Assembly: GCF_029689925.1 (NCBI RefSeq)
Contig: NZ_CP121445.1
Coordinates: 3,766,501 to 3,830,500 of the forward strand
Length of the DNA stretch: 64,000 nucleotides
Reading direction: 5' to 3'
Source: Anaerocolumna sp. AGMB13025
Lineage (GTDB): Bacteria > Bacillota > Clostridia > Lachnospirales > Lachnospiraceae
Shown here piece by piece: positions 18,419 through 27,218 of the stretch. Under the pieces are notes generated by a model. It did not search any database. It worked only from the letters and a program-made list of their open reading frames with translations, and was not told where the DNA came from. The stretch's first letter is position 1, and every line of letters begins with the position of its first letter. Made by a program: the position numbers and the translations under genes.

Positions 18419-19486
18419 TTAATAAGCTCTCTTATCAAGAATTTCCTGTGTAAGCTTCGTAACCGGATAATCTGTTCCGTCTATACTAAGTGATTTAACC
18501 GAATCATCAAAGGAGAATATAACTTCATCTACATATTTCTTTTTATCAACGGTTTGACCACTTTCAAGAGACTTAATAATTTCTTCCACTCTTGGTCCGT
18601 GGAGAGGATTACATTCCGTATTTTGGGAAATCTTACCGCTTAAGGTATCGGTCAAACCTGCTTTGGTGCAGTCAAAGGACATAACAATCATATCCCCGTC
18701 TAAGCCTACTTTGTAGCCTGCGGCTTCGATTGCATCAATGGCACCAAAGGCTTCATTGTCATTTTCGCAATAAACCACATCAATTTTATCACCAAACTGT
18801 TTTAGCATGGATTCCATTACTTCCTGACCTTTTGCCTGTGTAAATTCTCCGGAGGTTTTGGAAAGGAGCTTCCAGTTACTGTGGGCTGCTACCGCATCTT
18901 CTAGTCCTTTGGTACGGCCAATCTGAGCAGAGGCACCAATGGTTCCCTGGATATCAACAATATTAACTTCATCCTTATCTTTTCCGGCTGCCTTTAAATA
19001 AGCATCCAGCCACGCAGCGGATTTCTTGCCTTCTAGTTCAAAGTTTGAACCTACCCAGGCGGTATATAAGCTGTCATCGGATACATCCACCATACGGTCA
19101 ACAATAATTACAGGAATACCTGCATCCTTTGCTTCCTTTAATACGGTGTCCCAGCCGGTTTCCGTAACCGGTGCAAGTACTATGTAATCTACTTCCTGCT
19201 GGATAAAGTTACGGATTGCCGCAATCTGATTTTCCTGCTTTTGCTGTGCATCGTCAAATATCAGCTCGTAGCCATTTGCTTCACTAAACGTTGATTTCAT
19301 GGACTCCGTATTAGCAGTACGCCAATCGGATTCTGCGCCTACCTGTGAAAAGCCGACGGTTATTACGTCCTTGCCCCCCTTTGTGGATGCGGTATCATTA
19401 CTGGTCTGCTTCGTATTTGATCCGCAAGCTGCCAGTGATAACACCATCAGAGCTGTCATCACCAAAGCTAAAATACGTTTTTTCAT
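18419..19486 (-). CDS. ytfQ: Sugar-binding lipoprotein, YtfQ-like
   Basis: A 355-residue periplasmic-binding-protein family 1 lipoprotein. The signal peptide ends in LSLAAC, so Cys21 is the predicted lipidated residue. The mature part follows E. coli YtfQ closely, with VGFSQVGAESDWR, QQKQENQIAA, TGWDTVLKEAKDAGIP and GTIGASAQIGRTKG. YtfQ binds galactofuranose in E. coli; that substrate is likely but not proven here. It is the first structural gene after the two-component pair, with a GGAGGA site before ATG 19486, and is presumably the most highly expressed of the four. Confidence 0.9.
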   Translation of the reverse strand: MKKRILALVMTALMVLSLAACGSNTKQTSNDTASTKGGKDVITVGFSQVGAESDWRTANTESMKSTFSEANGYELIFDDAQQKQENQIAAIRNFIQQEVDYIVLAPVTETGWDTVLKEAKDAGIPVIIVDRMVDVSDDSLYTAWVGSNFELEGKKSAAWLDAYLKAAGKDKDEVNIVDIQGTIGASAQIGRTKGLEDAVAAHSNWKLLSKTSGEFTQAKGQEVMESMLKQFGDKIDVVYCENDNEAFGAIDAIEAAGYKVGLDGDMIVMSFDCTKAGLTDTLSGKISQNTECNPLHGPRVEEIIKSLESGQTVDKKKYVDEVIFSFDDSVKSLSIDGTDYPVTKLTQEILDKRAY

Positions 19487-19772
19487 TAAAAAATCCTCCT
19501 TCTATATTTTTGTAGCTGCAGGGACTGTGAAACTCAAGTATTGTACCGATCTACCATAAAATAAATCCTATTTCCAAGTTAAATCTTACCCGGAAGGAAG
19601 AAAAAAGTTAGAAATATGTATTATCTGACGGGTATATTCCAGTACTTCATAGTTTCATAATTACCCATTATTATTGCTGACTATAATTATAAATATTTCC
19701 ATAAAAACCTCCATGAAGTATCTTACGAATTAGGTTGGATAATTTATGATTCCTAAATTTCTGGTAATTATT

Positions 19773-21203
19773 TTATGATTTTGGTTCAAAATTTTTAGGT
19801 ATTCTTATATTCACCGTAGTTCCGCTTCCATATTCCGACATAATATCAATACCATATTCTTCTCCAAAATATAGCTTTATTCTCTCATGGACCGCGGAAA
19901 GACCAAACCCTACCTTTTCTGAATTTTCAAGGGCATGCTTTAAGCTTTCCAGCTTTTCTGGACGTATACCGATTCCGTTATCGGCGACACTAAGAAGGAT
20001 ATCATCCTCTCCTATCTCCCGACAGGTGATTGCAATGGTGCTCTTTCCCCTTTTTTCCTTTACTCCATGGTATAAAGCATTTTCTGCCAGAGGCTGCAAG
20101 GTTAACTTTGGCAGCTTTACTTCACTGAATTTCTCCGGTATGTCAAGGGTGAACTCTAAAATATCCTGATATCTTACCTGCTGGATATCCAGGTAGCTTT
20201 TCGTGTGCTTTACTTCTTCCCTCAGGGGTATGACATCCTGCCCTTTTGACAGAATGGTCCGGAAGAATACGGATAAATTACCTAACATAACAACCGCTTC
20301 TCCATGCTTGCCCGCTTCCACCAGCCATACGATGGTATCCAGGGTATTATATAAAAAGTGGGGATTGATTTGTGCCTGGAGTAGTTTAAGCTGCATTTTG
20401 TGCTGCATTTTTTCTTCCTCCTTCACACTGTCTAGCAGCAGCTTAATACGTTCTGCCATCTGCTCAATTCCAGTATCCAGCTGTGCTATTTCTTTATACT
20501 TTGTACGGGTAAGGGTAATTGCAAATTCACCGTTGCCGACTGCGTTTACATTATTACACAATTTACTGATGGGAACCGTGACACTTTTAGAGAATCTCAA
20601 CCCATAATAAAGCAGGTAAATAACTGTTCCAAATACAAATAACAAGGCCAGGGTCACAACAATGCGTATATCATTTTTCATCTTTTGTTCCAAATCCGCC
20701 ATATAACCCGCTTCATAGTAGATATAATTAATCATCTTCCCCTGGATTAGCTTGGTTAATACATAGATATTATTATCCAGCTGGACCATTCTGCTATCAT
20801 AATCTCTGGTTTGTTCTATCATGTACATTTTATTTTTTAGATTTTCACAATAATCCAGAATATTTTTAAGTGTTCTTTTGCTTTCCTTACGATAGGTGCT
20901 TTTTATAAGGGAACTGGCAAGGGCGATGGCGTCATCTACATCAGCTACCGGAAGTGTGGTCTGCTGTTTGCTTTCCACGGAGTAATAATACATCTTTAAA
21001 TCAATGGTCTCTTTAAAATCCATATTGAATTTACTGCTTAGGTTAACATTATGGGTTATCTTTGAGTATTTAAGCTCGTACAGCCCAAATACCAGTACTA
21101 CTAATACTACCCAGAACAGCAGCGGTAGCAGCATATTCATGGTAATGAGTCTTAATTTCCGGTTAAGACTTATGTCCGGTTCACCAAAACTTCGCCTGCA
21201 CAT
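19773..21203 (-). CDS. YesM-like sensor histidine kinase
   Basis: A 476-residue kinase of the His_kinase (LytS/YesM) family: helix at about residues 21-44, extracytoplasmic region to about 183, helix at about 184-207, HAMP to about 260, phosphoacceptor His in QINPHFLYNTLD, and ATPase motifs NGIGIRPE and GFGLSAVHERI. YesM/YesN pairs in Clostridia commonly control an adjacent sugar importer. Here the pair lies directly upstream of the YtfQ-like genes, so it probably senses the same sugar or its polymer. It starts 34 bp inside the end of the regulator gene, after GGGAGGGG, indicating coupling. Confidence 0.92.
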   Translation of the reverse strand: MCRRSFGEPDISLNRKLRLITMNMLLPLLFWVVLVVLVFGLYELKYSKITHNVNLSSKFNMDFKETIDLKMYYYSVESKQQTTLPVADVDDAIALASSLIKSTYRKESKRTLKNILDYCENLKNKMYMIEQTRDYDSRMVQLDNNIYVLTKLIQGKMINYIYYEAGYMADLEQKMKNDIRIVVTLALLFVFGTVIYLLYYGLRFSKSVTVPISKLCNNVNAVGNGEFAITLTRTKYKEIAQLDTGIEQMAERIKLLLDSVKEEEKMQHKMQLKLLQAQINPHFLYNTLDTIVWLVEAGKHGEAVVMLGNLSVFFRTILSKGQDVIPLREEVKHTKSYLDIQQVRYQDILEFTLDIPEKFSEVKLPKLTLQPLAENALYHGVKEKRGKSTIAITCREIGEDDILLSVADNGIGIRPEKLESLKHALENSEKVGFGLSAVHERIKLYFGEEYGIDIMSEYGSGTTVNIRIPKNFEPKS

Positions 21204-22831
21204 AATACCCCTCCCTTTTTACTTCGATAATCACTTGGAGTTATACCCTGGGTTTTTTTAAACAGAAAACTAAAATAATGGGAATCCTTATACCCTACCT
21301 CCATGGCGATTTCACCAGACCTTTTATCCGTACACCGAAGCAACTGCTTTGCCTTATCCATTCTCAGTTCCGTAAGATATTCAATAAAGGTCTTTTTCAT
21401 CTCCTGACTGAATAAGGCACTGAAATGATTGGCACTGACATTGGCCGCACAGGCTACCTTATTAAGGGATATGGAATCATCCGTATAATTTTTTTCAATA
21501 AAGGTAATCGCTGACTCAAGTACACTTTTGTAACGCCCCTTGGTACTTTCATCTCTTACCTGTATTCCTTTTTTTAGAATCTTTTTAATCTGATTCTCTC
21601 CATAATCAGAGGTGGCTGACGGATCTGTTACAATACCTGCAAGGAACTGGTCCAGCTCACTTTTATCATAACCTAACTTCTGTATAAAAGAGACTGTGCT
21701 AAAATGTACATTAAGCAATATATATTGACGGAAGATTTTGGACTTTAATGCTTCTTCCCCAATCATATTTAAATAATTTTTTGCAAAATCATTTACCTCG
21801 TCTGGCAGGGCTTTGCTTAAGAAATTATGTATTATTTCAGGATTTAGCATATTGGTATCAATATTCTTAAGCTTCATTTCATCACCTGCTATATCTGTCT
21901 CCGGTGTGTCCGCAGAGTATACTCCCCTCCGGTATTTACTTAGATAACGGGCTGCAAACTTATGCATAGCCTCCTGATAGCTTTCTGAAAGCATGCTAAG
22001 CCGTTCCACCACGGTACCATCACAGATGAACCATTCAATCTGATCTCCGCCCTCATGAAAGAAGGTTTTTAGTGTCTCTGCACATTCTAGCGTCAAGGCA
22101 TGTATCCTGTTCTTTTCTCCCTTTATCAGGACTGCATAGCTGAATATCTGATTACGGAACAAAAGATATTCCTTTCTCTGCGAAAACAACTGATCCAGAT
22201 GATTCTGCAGCCAGGCCGTTTCCTGGGTATAGCCATCTTGTATAACATTATCCTTACCAATGGAATTCATGGAAAACAGTACAATATTATAAGCCTGTGC
22301 CGTTATGTCAAGTTGAAGCTTTTCTGCTTTTTCATATAGAGTACGAAGATTCACCTGACCAGAGACTAGCGTATCAAAAAAATCCCTTCTGGAAAGCTGT
22401 TCGTATTCCTGGATTTCATTTTTGAACTTGTTATAATAGGTTCTTTTCAGATTCTCATTTTCACACTTTGTTCTGATTTCCTGAAGGACTTCAATAAACT
22501 TAAGCTTACTGATAGGCTTTAACAGATAACTTTCCACCCCCAGAGAAATCGCCTGCTGGGCATAATCAAAATCATCATAACCACTTACAATAATGATTTT
22601 GGTAGACGGTAATTCCTTCTTAACGATTTTACACAAATCCAGTCCGTCCATAAAGGGCATCTTAATATCTGTAATAAGGATATCCGGCTTTTTTTCCCGG
22701 ATAACCGGCAGTGCAATTTCCCCATCTCCTGCTTCTCCTACCAGTTCAAACCCATATTCCCCCCATGGTATCATACGCTGTAATCCTTCTCGGATTACAA
22801 TTTCATCCTCAACCAAAAAAACTTTTATCAT
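21170..22831 (-). CDS. YesN-like response regulator with AraC DNA-binding domain
   Basis: A 553-residue regulator: receiver domain (about 1-120; phosphoacceptor in ITDIKMPFMDG; Lys in LLKPISK), a long linker with predicted helical regions, and a C-terminal AraC-type double helix-turn-helix (about 445-545, with VSANHFSALFSQE and VGYKDSHYFSFLFKK). The start is ATG 22831, after AGGAGGAG; a longer frame from 22918 adds 29 residues upstream of this site. It is the first gene of the pair and the likely activator of the importer promoter in 19487-19772. Confidence 0.92.
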   Translation of the reverse strand: MIKVFLVEDEIVIREGLQRMIPWGEYGFELVGEAGDGEIALPVIREKKPDILITDIKMPFMDGLDLCKIVKKELPSTKIIIVSGYDDFDYAQQAISLGVESYLLKPISKLKFIEVLQEIRTKCENENLKRTYYNKFKNEIQEYEQLSRRDFFDTLVSGQVNLRTLYEKAEKLQLDITAQAYNIVLFSMNSIGKDNVIQDGYTQETAWLQNHLDQLFSQRKEYLLFRNQIFSYAVLIKGEKNRIHALTLECAETLKTFFHEGGDQIEWFICDGTVVERLSMLSESYQEAMHKFAARYLSKYRRGVYSADTPETDIAGDEMKLKNIDTNMLNPEIIHNFLSKALPDEVNDFAKNYLNMIGEEALKSKIFRQYILLNVHFSTVSFIQKLGYDKSELDQFLAGIVTDPSATSDYGENQIKKILKKGIQVRDESTKGRYKSVLESAITFIEKNYTDDSISLNKVACAANVSANHFSALFSQEMKKTFIEYLTELRMDKAKQLLRCTDKRSGEIAMEVGYKDSHYFSFLFKKTQGITPSDYRSKKGGVLCAGEVLVNRT

Positions 22832-22950
22832 ACCTCTCCTCCTGAATATTTGTAAAAAGTTGGCATAAACTGAGACCAGATATAATCTCACACCTGGCAT
22901 CTTCATTATAACACCCATTTTCTCCCATTTCTATAGAATAATGAAAGGTC

Positions 22951-22992
22951 AAAAAAAACTGGTCAGAATCTTATTTCAATTCTGGCCAGTTT
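22951..22992 (-). terminator. Terminator downstream of the membrane GGDEF gene
   Basis: AAACTGGTCAGAAT (22956-22969) pairs with 22979-22992 with a single G-T pair. On the minus strand it is followed by eight U (complement of 22951-22958). It lies about 135 bp past the stop at 23126. Confidence 0.8.
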
Positions 22993-23125
22993 AAATGCGA
23001 CTGCGAAAGTCACCATTTTTCAAAACTTTTCAAAAGATATTGTTGATTATTATTACAGCAGTTTCAGGTTAATAAATAGGACTGCCGCAAAGTAATAAGA
23101 TAAATCATCTAATAAAAATTAATCG

Positions 23126-24346
23126 TTATCCATATACACGAATTGCATTTTTACTCACTTTTGCTTCATATAGTGCCTGATCGGCATGGATAAACAGCCT
23201 TGCCGCGTTACAATCCGCTGTATATGGCGCAATTCCGAAACTCGCCGTTAAATTAAGTGTCGGATAATTAACCGCATACAATTCATTTATTATGGTTTTA
23301 AGCCTTTCACAGGTTGATACTACCTGATTCATGCGCGTATTTTCAAAAATCAGACAAAACTCATCCCCGCCATAACGAAAGACAGACGCACCCTCACTAT
23401 GCTTTTTTAATACTTTCGTAAAATTGATTAAACAATCATCACCCACATGATGACCCAATTGATCATTCACACTTTTAAAATTATCAATGTCTGTGATTAC
23501 AAAAATATAACTGGGGGTTTTGTTTATCTCCAAATCCCGCAGGGCATCATGTAAGGCCTTGCGGTTGTATGCTCCTGTTAATTCATCTATCTTAAGCTTA
23601 TGTTCGAGAAGCACTCGCTCTAATTCCTTTTGGATACTCGCTTCATTCTTCTTTCGTATATAAGCTATCTTAATAAGGCATACAATTGATGTTGCGCAAA
23701 TGATGGATAACGAAATCAGGAATTCAGACAGTCTCTGGGTACTTGCATATACACTGGGTTTATCCACATCCCATTTAATAAATAATTCTGAGGTAATCAG
23801 TGCTATAACACTTAGTAAGACCGTAATGCCGGTTACACGGTAATTTGCATAAATAGTAGTTAAAATAATAGCAAAAATAAATAGAAAATAGGTTGAAGTA
23901 AAAGCACTATGTGCAGTAAACAATATAAAGGATATCACTACTAAATTAATGGATACTGCACAAATTTTCTGATCCTGTGTTAATTTCTTTCCACGCATTA
24001 TGAGGGTATCACAAATAATACAAGTAAAATTAACGGTAGTCGGCGCAACTATGAATTTTAGAATAAAGCGTCTTACCGTTGTTGTCAGCATTTCTGAATT
24101 GGTTAATATAAGAGCCATAAAACACTCCACCAGAAAAGCAAATACAACTAATCCTACGGAAATTTTGTACTGAAACTGAAGCCAATCATTATCTATTCTT
24201 TTATATTCTTTTCGGATTTCATCAATATGGATCTCATTACTTTGGAATTGATTGCTATAGACTTCCTTCTTATGGAATTCATTCATGGGTATATCGTCAT
24301 CATTAATATCATTGTTATGAACTTTATCGAGGTTGCTATTATTCAT
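23126..24346 (-). CDS. Membrane diguanylate cyclase (GGDEF)
   Basis: A 406-residue protein with a hydrophilic N-terminal stretch of about 60 residues rich in Asn, Asp, Ile and Glu (repeated short motifs such as NEI and DEI), then five or six membrane helices (about 60-225) and a C-terminal GGDEF domain (about 245-406). The active site YGGDEFCLIF is intact, so it should make c-di-GMP. No strong ribosome binding site precedes ATG 24346, so the start is uncertain; ATG at codon 21 has none either. It is monocistronic, with a terminator downstream. The signal sensed by the membrane domain is unknown. Confidence 0.85.
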   Translation of the reverse strand: MNNSNLDKVHNNDINDDDIPMNEFHKKEVYSNQFQSNEIHIDEIRKEYKRIDNDWLQFQYKISVGLVVFAFLVECFMALILTNSEMLTTTVRRFILKFIVAPTTVNFTCIICDTLIMRGKKLTQDQKICAVSINLVVISFILFTAHSAFTSTYFLFIFAIILTTIYANYRVTGITVLLSVIALITSELFIKWDVDKPSVYASTQRLSEFLISLSIICATSIVCLIKIAYIRKKNEASIQKELERVLLEHKLKIDELTGAYNRKALHDALRDLEINKTPSYIFVITDIDNFKSVNDQLGHHVGDDCLINFTKVLKKHSEGASVFRYGGDEFCLIFENTRMNQVVSTCERLKTIINELYAVNYPTLNLTASFGIAPYTADCNAARLFIHADQALYEAKVSKNAIRVYG

Positions 24347-24526
24347 GTAAGTTAATCTGGGTTATGCCCCGGCTCCTTTGTATACTTAATATGTAATATT
24401 ATAAAAGAAGCATTTGTATTCTGCAAGTATATATTAATAATAATTACTTTTATTAGGTTGCTGTTCACAGGCAACAAAAACATCCTAGAAATACTCTACT
24501 TCTAAAATGATTAACATATATCTGTC

Positions 24527-24558
24527 ATGCAGCCTTGGTAATAGGCTGCATTTTCTTT
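24527..24558 (+). terminator. Orphan plus-strand terminator
   Basis: ATGCAGCC (24527-24534) and GGCTGCAT (24544-24551) form a perfect stem followed by TTTTCTTT. No plus-strand gene ends upstream; both neighbours are on the minus strand. It may end an antisense or small RNA. Confidence 0.5.
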
Positions 24559-24648
24559 GTTGAGTCTATTATTTCCTATATAAATCATCCGTTTTTTAAT
24601 GTAAGATAATTTGACCCGCTGTCAGAGAACTTTCCCCGTATGTTAAAC

Positions 24649-24687
24649 AAAAAGACTGCACTTCTTGTATCGAAAGAAATGCAGTCT
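24649..24687 (-). terminator. Terminator of the flavin reductase gene
   Basis: AGACTGCA (24653-24660) pairs with TGCAGTCT (24680-24687), extended by an imperfect inner stem (TTCTT with AAGAAA). The minus strand continues in UUUUUG. It lies about 55 bp after the stop. Confidence 0.75.
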
Positions 24688-24740
24688 CTTGATTAAATTA
24701 TTAATCACTTAAATAAATATTTTCAGTAAATATCAGACAT

Positions 24741-27104
24741 CTATTTAGTCGTCTCTGCCGCTTCCTTACCGGCTAAGCGACCGGAGGTAAAGGCCCAGCC
24801 CTGGGCCGCACCACCATATGTTACATAAGCTTTCGCCTCGGAGAATAAAACGCCCATACTGTCGGTACCAACGGAATACAGACCATCAATTGGTGTCTTG
24901 CCATCCGCTAAGAGTACCTGGAAGTTTTTGTTGATATCCAGACCGCCGCAGGTAGAATAACAGTAAGAGGAACCAACGATGCCATAGTAAGGAGCACCCT
25001 CTACCGGAGCTAAATATTTAGAATCTTTATTAAAATCAGCATCCTTGCCTTTTGAGCAATAAGTATTGTATTGGTCAACTGTCTGCGCCAGAACGCCGCC
25101 ATCCAGTCCCATTTTATCCGCTAATTCTTCAAGGGTATCTGCTTTAAATACATAACCGGCTTTAATTGCCGCTTCTAAAATTTCTTCCGTTTCAGGCATA
25201 GGAACTCCTGCCGGGATGCTGCTGCCATAACCTAAATACGTGGTGGAGACACCATAAGGTTCTTCAAAAAATCCTTTTTCAATAAGTGTTTTAATCTGTT
25301 CGTTGCCCCAGATACTATAGAAATGAGATCCGGAAATCCATGGATTAAACATGGAAAGTGCATTCTCGTTGGTAAAACGCTTTGAGTTTGAATCAACAGC
25401 TAAAGTGTTGGTTGCGACTGCCATATTTAACGGAATATCTGCAATAGACCAAACTGCCTGTCTTCCGGTTGCACGGCTGACTGCACCTTCAATTTTATTG
25501 GAAGGATATCCGGAAAGGAACCCATCTGAACCGCCTACATGTACCATAGGAGGAACGCTGATATTAAAAGTTCCTGCTCCATCATCGAGGGCAGCCTGAA
25601 GCATTAGACCGTTATTCTGTTTCATGCCAAACTGTCTCCAGCTTCCCTTAAGAGGATAATAGTTATTTGACAGATAAGTTTCTTCCATTTCGCCGCTTCC
25701 TGCAAAACCACCGGTAGCAAGAATAACCGCTTTCGCATTAATTTTGTATTCCGTTCCATCAACTACATTGCGGGCCAAAACTCCGGTTACCTTTCCATCG
25801 GTTACAATCAAGTCATAAGCTTCTGTTTCCAGAAGATATTTACCAGCTAATTCATTGGTGAATTTGTCATAAGCAGACGCATAGAAACTTTCTGTCAATT
25901 TCTTAGCGCCAGTGTATGGTGTAAAGGCTGCCCAGGAATTCCCGGCAAAGCCGCTTGCAGGGTCAAAGGAAAAACCAAATTTAGTCAGCCAGTCAATCGT
26001 ATAACCACTTTCGTCTATCAAGAGGCGGATCATCTCCGGTTTTGCTGTCTGTACCCCGTCTACTGTTGTATATGCTATCCAGTCTTTATAAAGTGCTTCT
26101 GCATCTATTAATTTCTGACCGGCAGGCTTTGTAATAACTTCCTTTGTAATGGGATCTGTCCAATCTTTAATTTCTGCTTTTACCTGGCTTGGAACATTAA
26201 TAGCCATTGGTCCACTGGTAATGGCTGAGGTACCGCCCCACTTACCAGCCTTATCAATTGCCAGCACAGAGGCTCCGTTCTCGGCAGCACTAAGTGCAGC
26301 CGCTGTACCGGAACCGCCCATACCAACTACTAAAACATCGGTATCCATAGTAACAACTTCACTGTTTTTCTTTGTCTCTTTATAAAAAGCTTTTATTGCA
26401 GATTCCTCGCTGCCACCAGCAACAAGCGCTTGCACAAGGGCACCTTCCACTGCCTGTTTTACACCATTACTGGAAGCAGTTGCTCCTGTAACAGCATCCA
26501 CACTTACTGACTGGGACTCTAACATACGTGGAAGAAGTTTATCTACAACTGACTGCAATATTCCTTGGGTTTCCGAAGTATTTTCCTGATCTACCTTAAT
26601 ATCAAGAATCTTTCCTTCATCTACGGTTACTGATACTGATATTGGCTCGCTGACACGAAATCCTGTACCCTCTCCAGTATAGGTTCCCGGTGCCATTTTG
26701 GCTGCCACTTCTGTCTCAACGCTGGTTCCTGTAGCCTGTGCAATACAATCTTTCGCTGCTGCAAGTATTGCTTTACTGCTGTTCGTAGCACCGGAGACCA
26801 TATCTACATCCGCATTCTGTTTCTCTAAAATCACAGCTGGAAGACTCTCTACCGCTCTGCTTCCTACACCATCGGTCTCCTTATCCCCTTTGATGGTCAC
26901 GTTAGTAATGCTTTTTTCATCAAAGGTCATAGTCACTGTAATATCTCCACCAAAGCCTTTGGCAGTCGCCTCGTACTCGCCGGGTGTATACAGATTTACC
27001 GAAGCATCCGTTTCCTGTGTCACTTCCTTGGGTTTTGGGGTGCAGGCACATAAACCTAATGTAACCATAGCAAGCACAATCCATAGCATAAATTTCCTTT
27101 TCAA
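24741..27104 (-). CDS. Extracellular flavin reductase lipoprotein (two FMN-binding domains plus FAD domain)
   Basis: A 787-residue lipoprotein; the signal peptide ends in LGLCAC. Two FMN-binding domains follow (about 35-125 and 140-225), each with the ApbE flavinylation motif: VSGATNSS and VTGATASS. A FAD_binding_2 domain (about 255-785) has the dinucleotide motif VVGMGGSGTAAALSAAENGA. This is the architecture of cell-surface fumarate, urocanate and related reductases used for anaerobic respiration. Residues typical of fumarate reductases are not evident: the HTMGG-type motif reads YSTCGG, and the usual Arg-bearing segment before SKRFTNE appears to lack Arg, so the acceptor is probably not fumarate. 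The start is TTG 27104 after AGGAGG. A LysR gene lies directly upstream. Confidence 0.88.
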   Translation of the reverse strand: MKRKFMLWIVLAMVTLGLCACTPKPKEVTQETDASVNLYTPGEYEATAKGFGGDITVTMTFDEKSITNVTIKGDKETDGVGSRAVESLPAVILEKQNADVDMVSGATNSSKAILAAAKDCIAQATGTSVETEVAAKMAPGTYTGEGTGFRVSEPISVSVTVDEGKILDIKVDQENTSETQGILQSVVDKLLPRMLESQSVSVDAVTGATASSNGVKQAVEGALVQALVAGGSEESAIKAFYKETKKNSEVVTMDTDVLVVGMGGSGTAAALSAAENGASVLAIDKAGKWGGTSAITSGPMAINVPSQVKAEIKDWTDPITKEVITKPAGQKLIDAEALYKDWIAYTTVDGVQTAKPEMIRLLIDESGYTIDWLTKFGFSFDPASGFAGNSWAAFTPYTGAKKLTESFYASAYDKFTNELAGKYLLETEAYDLIVTDGKVTGVLARNVVDGTEYKINAKAVILATGGFAGSGEMEETYLSNNYYPLKGSWRQFGMKQNNGLMLQAALDDGAGTFNISVPPMVHVGGSDGFLSGYPSNKIEGAVSRATGRQAVWSIADIPLNMAVATNTLAVDSNSKRFTNENALSMFNPWISGSHFYSIWGNEQIKTLIEKGFFEEPYGVSTTYLGYGSSIPAGVPMPETEEILEAAIKAGYVFKADTLEELADKMGLDGGVLAQTVDQYNTYCSKGKDADFNKDSKYLAPVEGAPYYGIVGSSYCYSTCGGLDINKNFQVLLADGKTPIDGLYSVGTDSMGVLFSEAKAYVTYGGAAQGWAFTSGRLAGKEAAETTK

Positions 27105-27130
27105 AATTTCATCCTCCTGTTTCTCTTTCT

Positions 27131-27160
27131 GTTATTGATACCTGATGAGGCATCAATAAC
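27131..27160 (-). promoter_or_regulatory. Palindromic operator or leader hairpin upstream of the flavin reductase gene
   Basis: A 30-bp near-perfect palindrome with outer arms GTTATTGAT and ATCAATAAC lies between the promoter and the start codon. A second inverted repeat, TTGACA with TGTCAA around a T run, is at 27162-27179. Confidence 0.5.
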
Positions 27161-27184
27161 TTTGACATTTTTTTGTCAATCTAA

Positions 27185-27213
27185 AGTATAATAGAGAAAC
27201 AGGTATATGGCAA
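27185..27213 (-). promoter_or_regulatory. Promoter of the flavin reductase gene
   Basis: On the minus strand TTGCCA (27213-27208), a 17-bp spacer and TATACT (27190-27185) start immediately after the LysR stop codon, so the reductase can be expressed separately from its regulator. Confidence 0.6.
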
Positions 27214-27218
27214 ATTAG

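Larger units (their letters stand above)
24347..24740. other. Intergenic region with two hairpins, no gene seen
   Basis: This 394-bp gap contains an orphan plus-strand terminator (24527-24558) and the minus-strand terminator of the flavin reductase gene (24649-24687). No open frame with a ribosome binding site was found. Confidence 0.5.
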
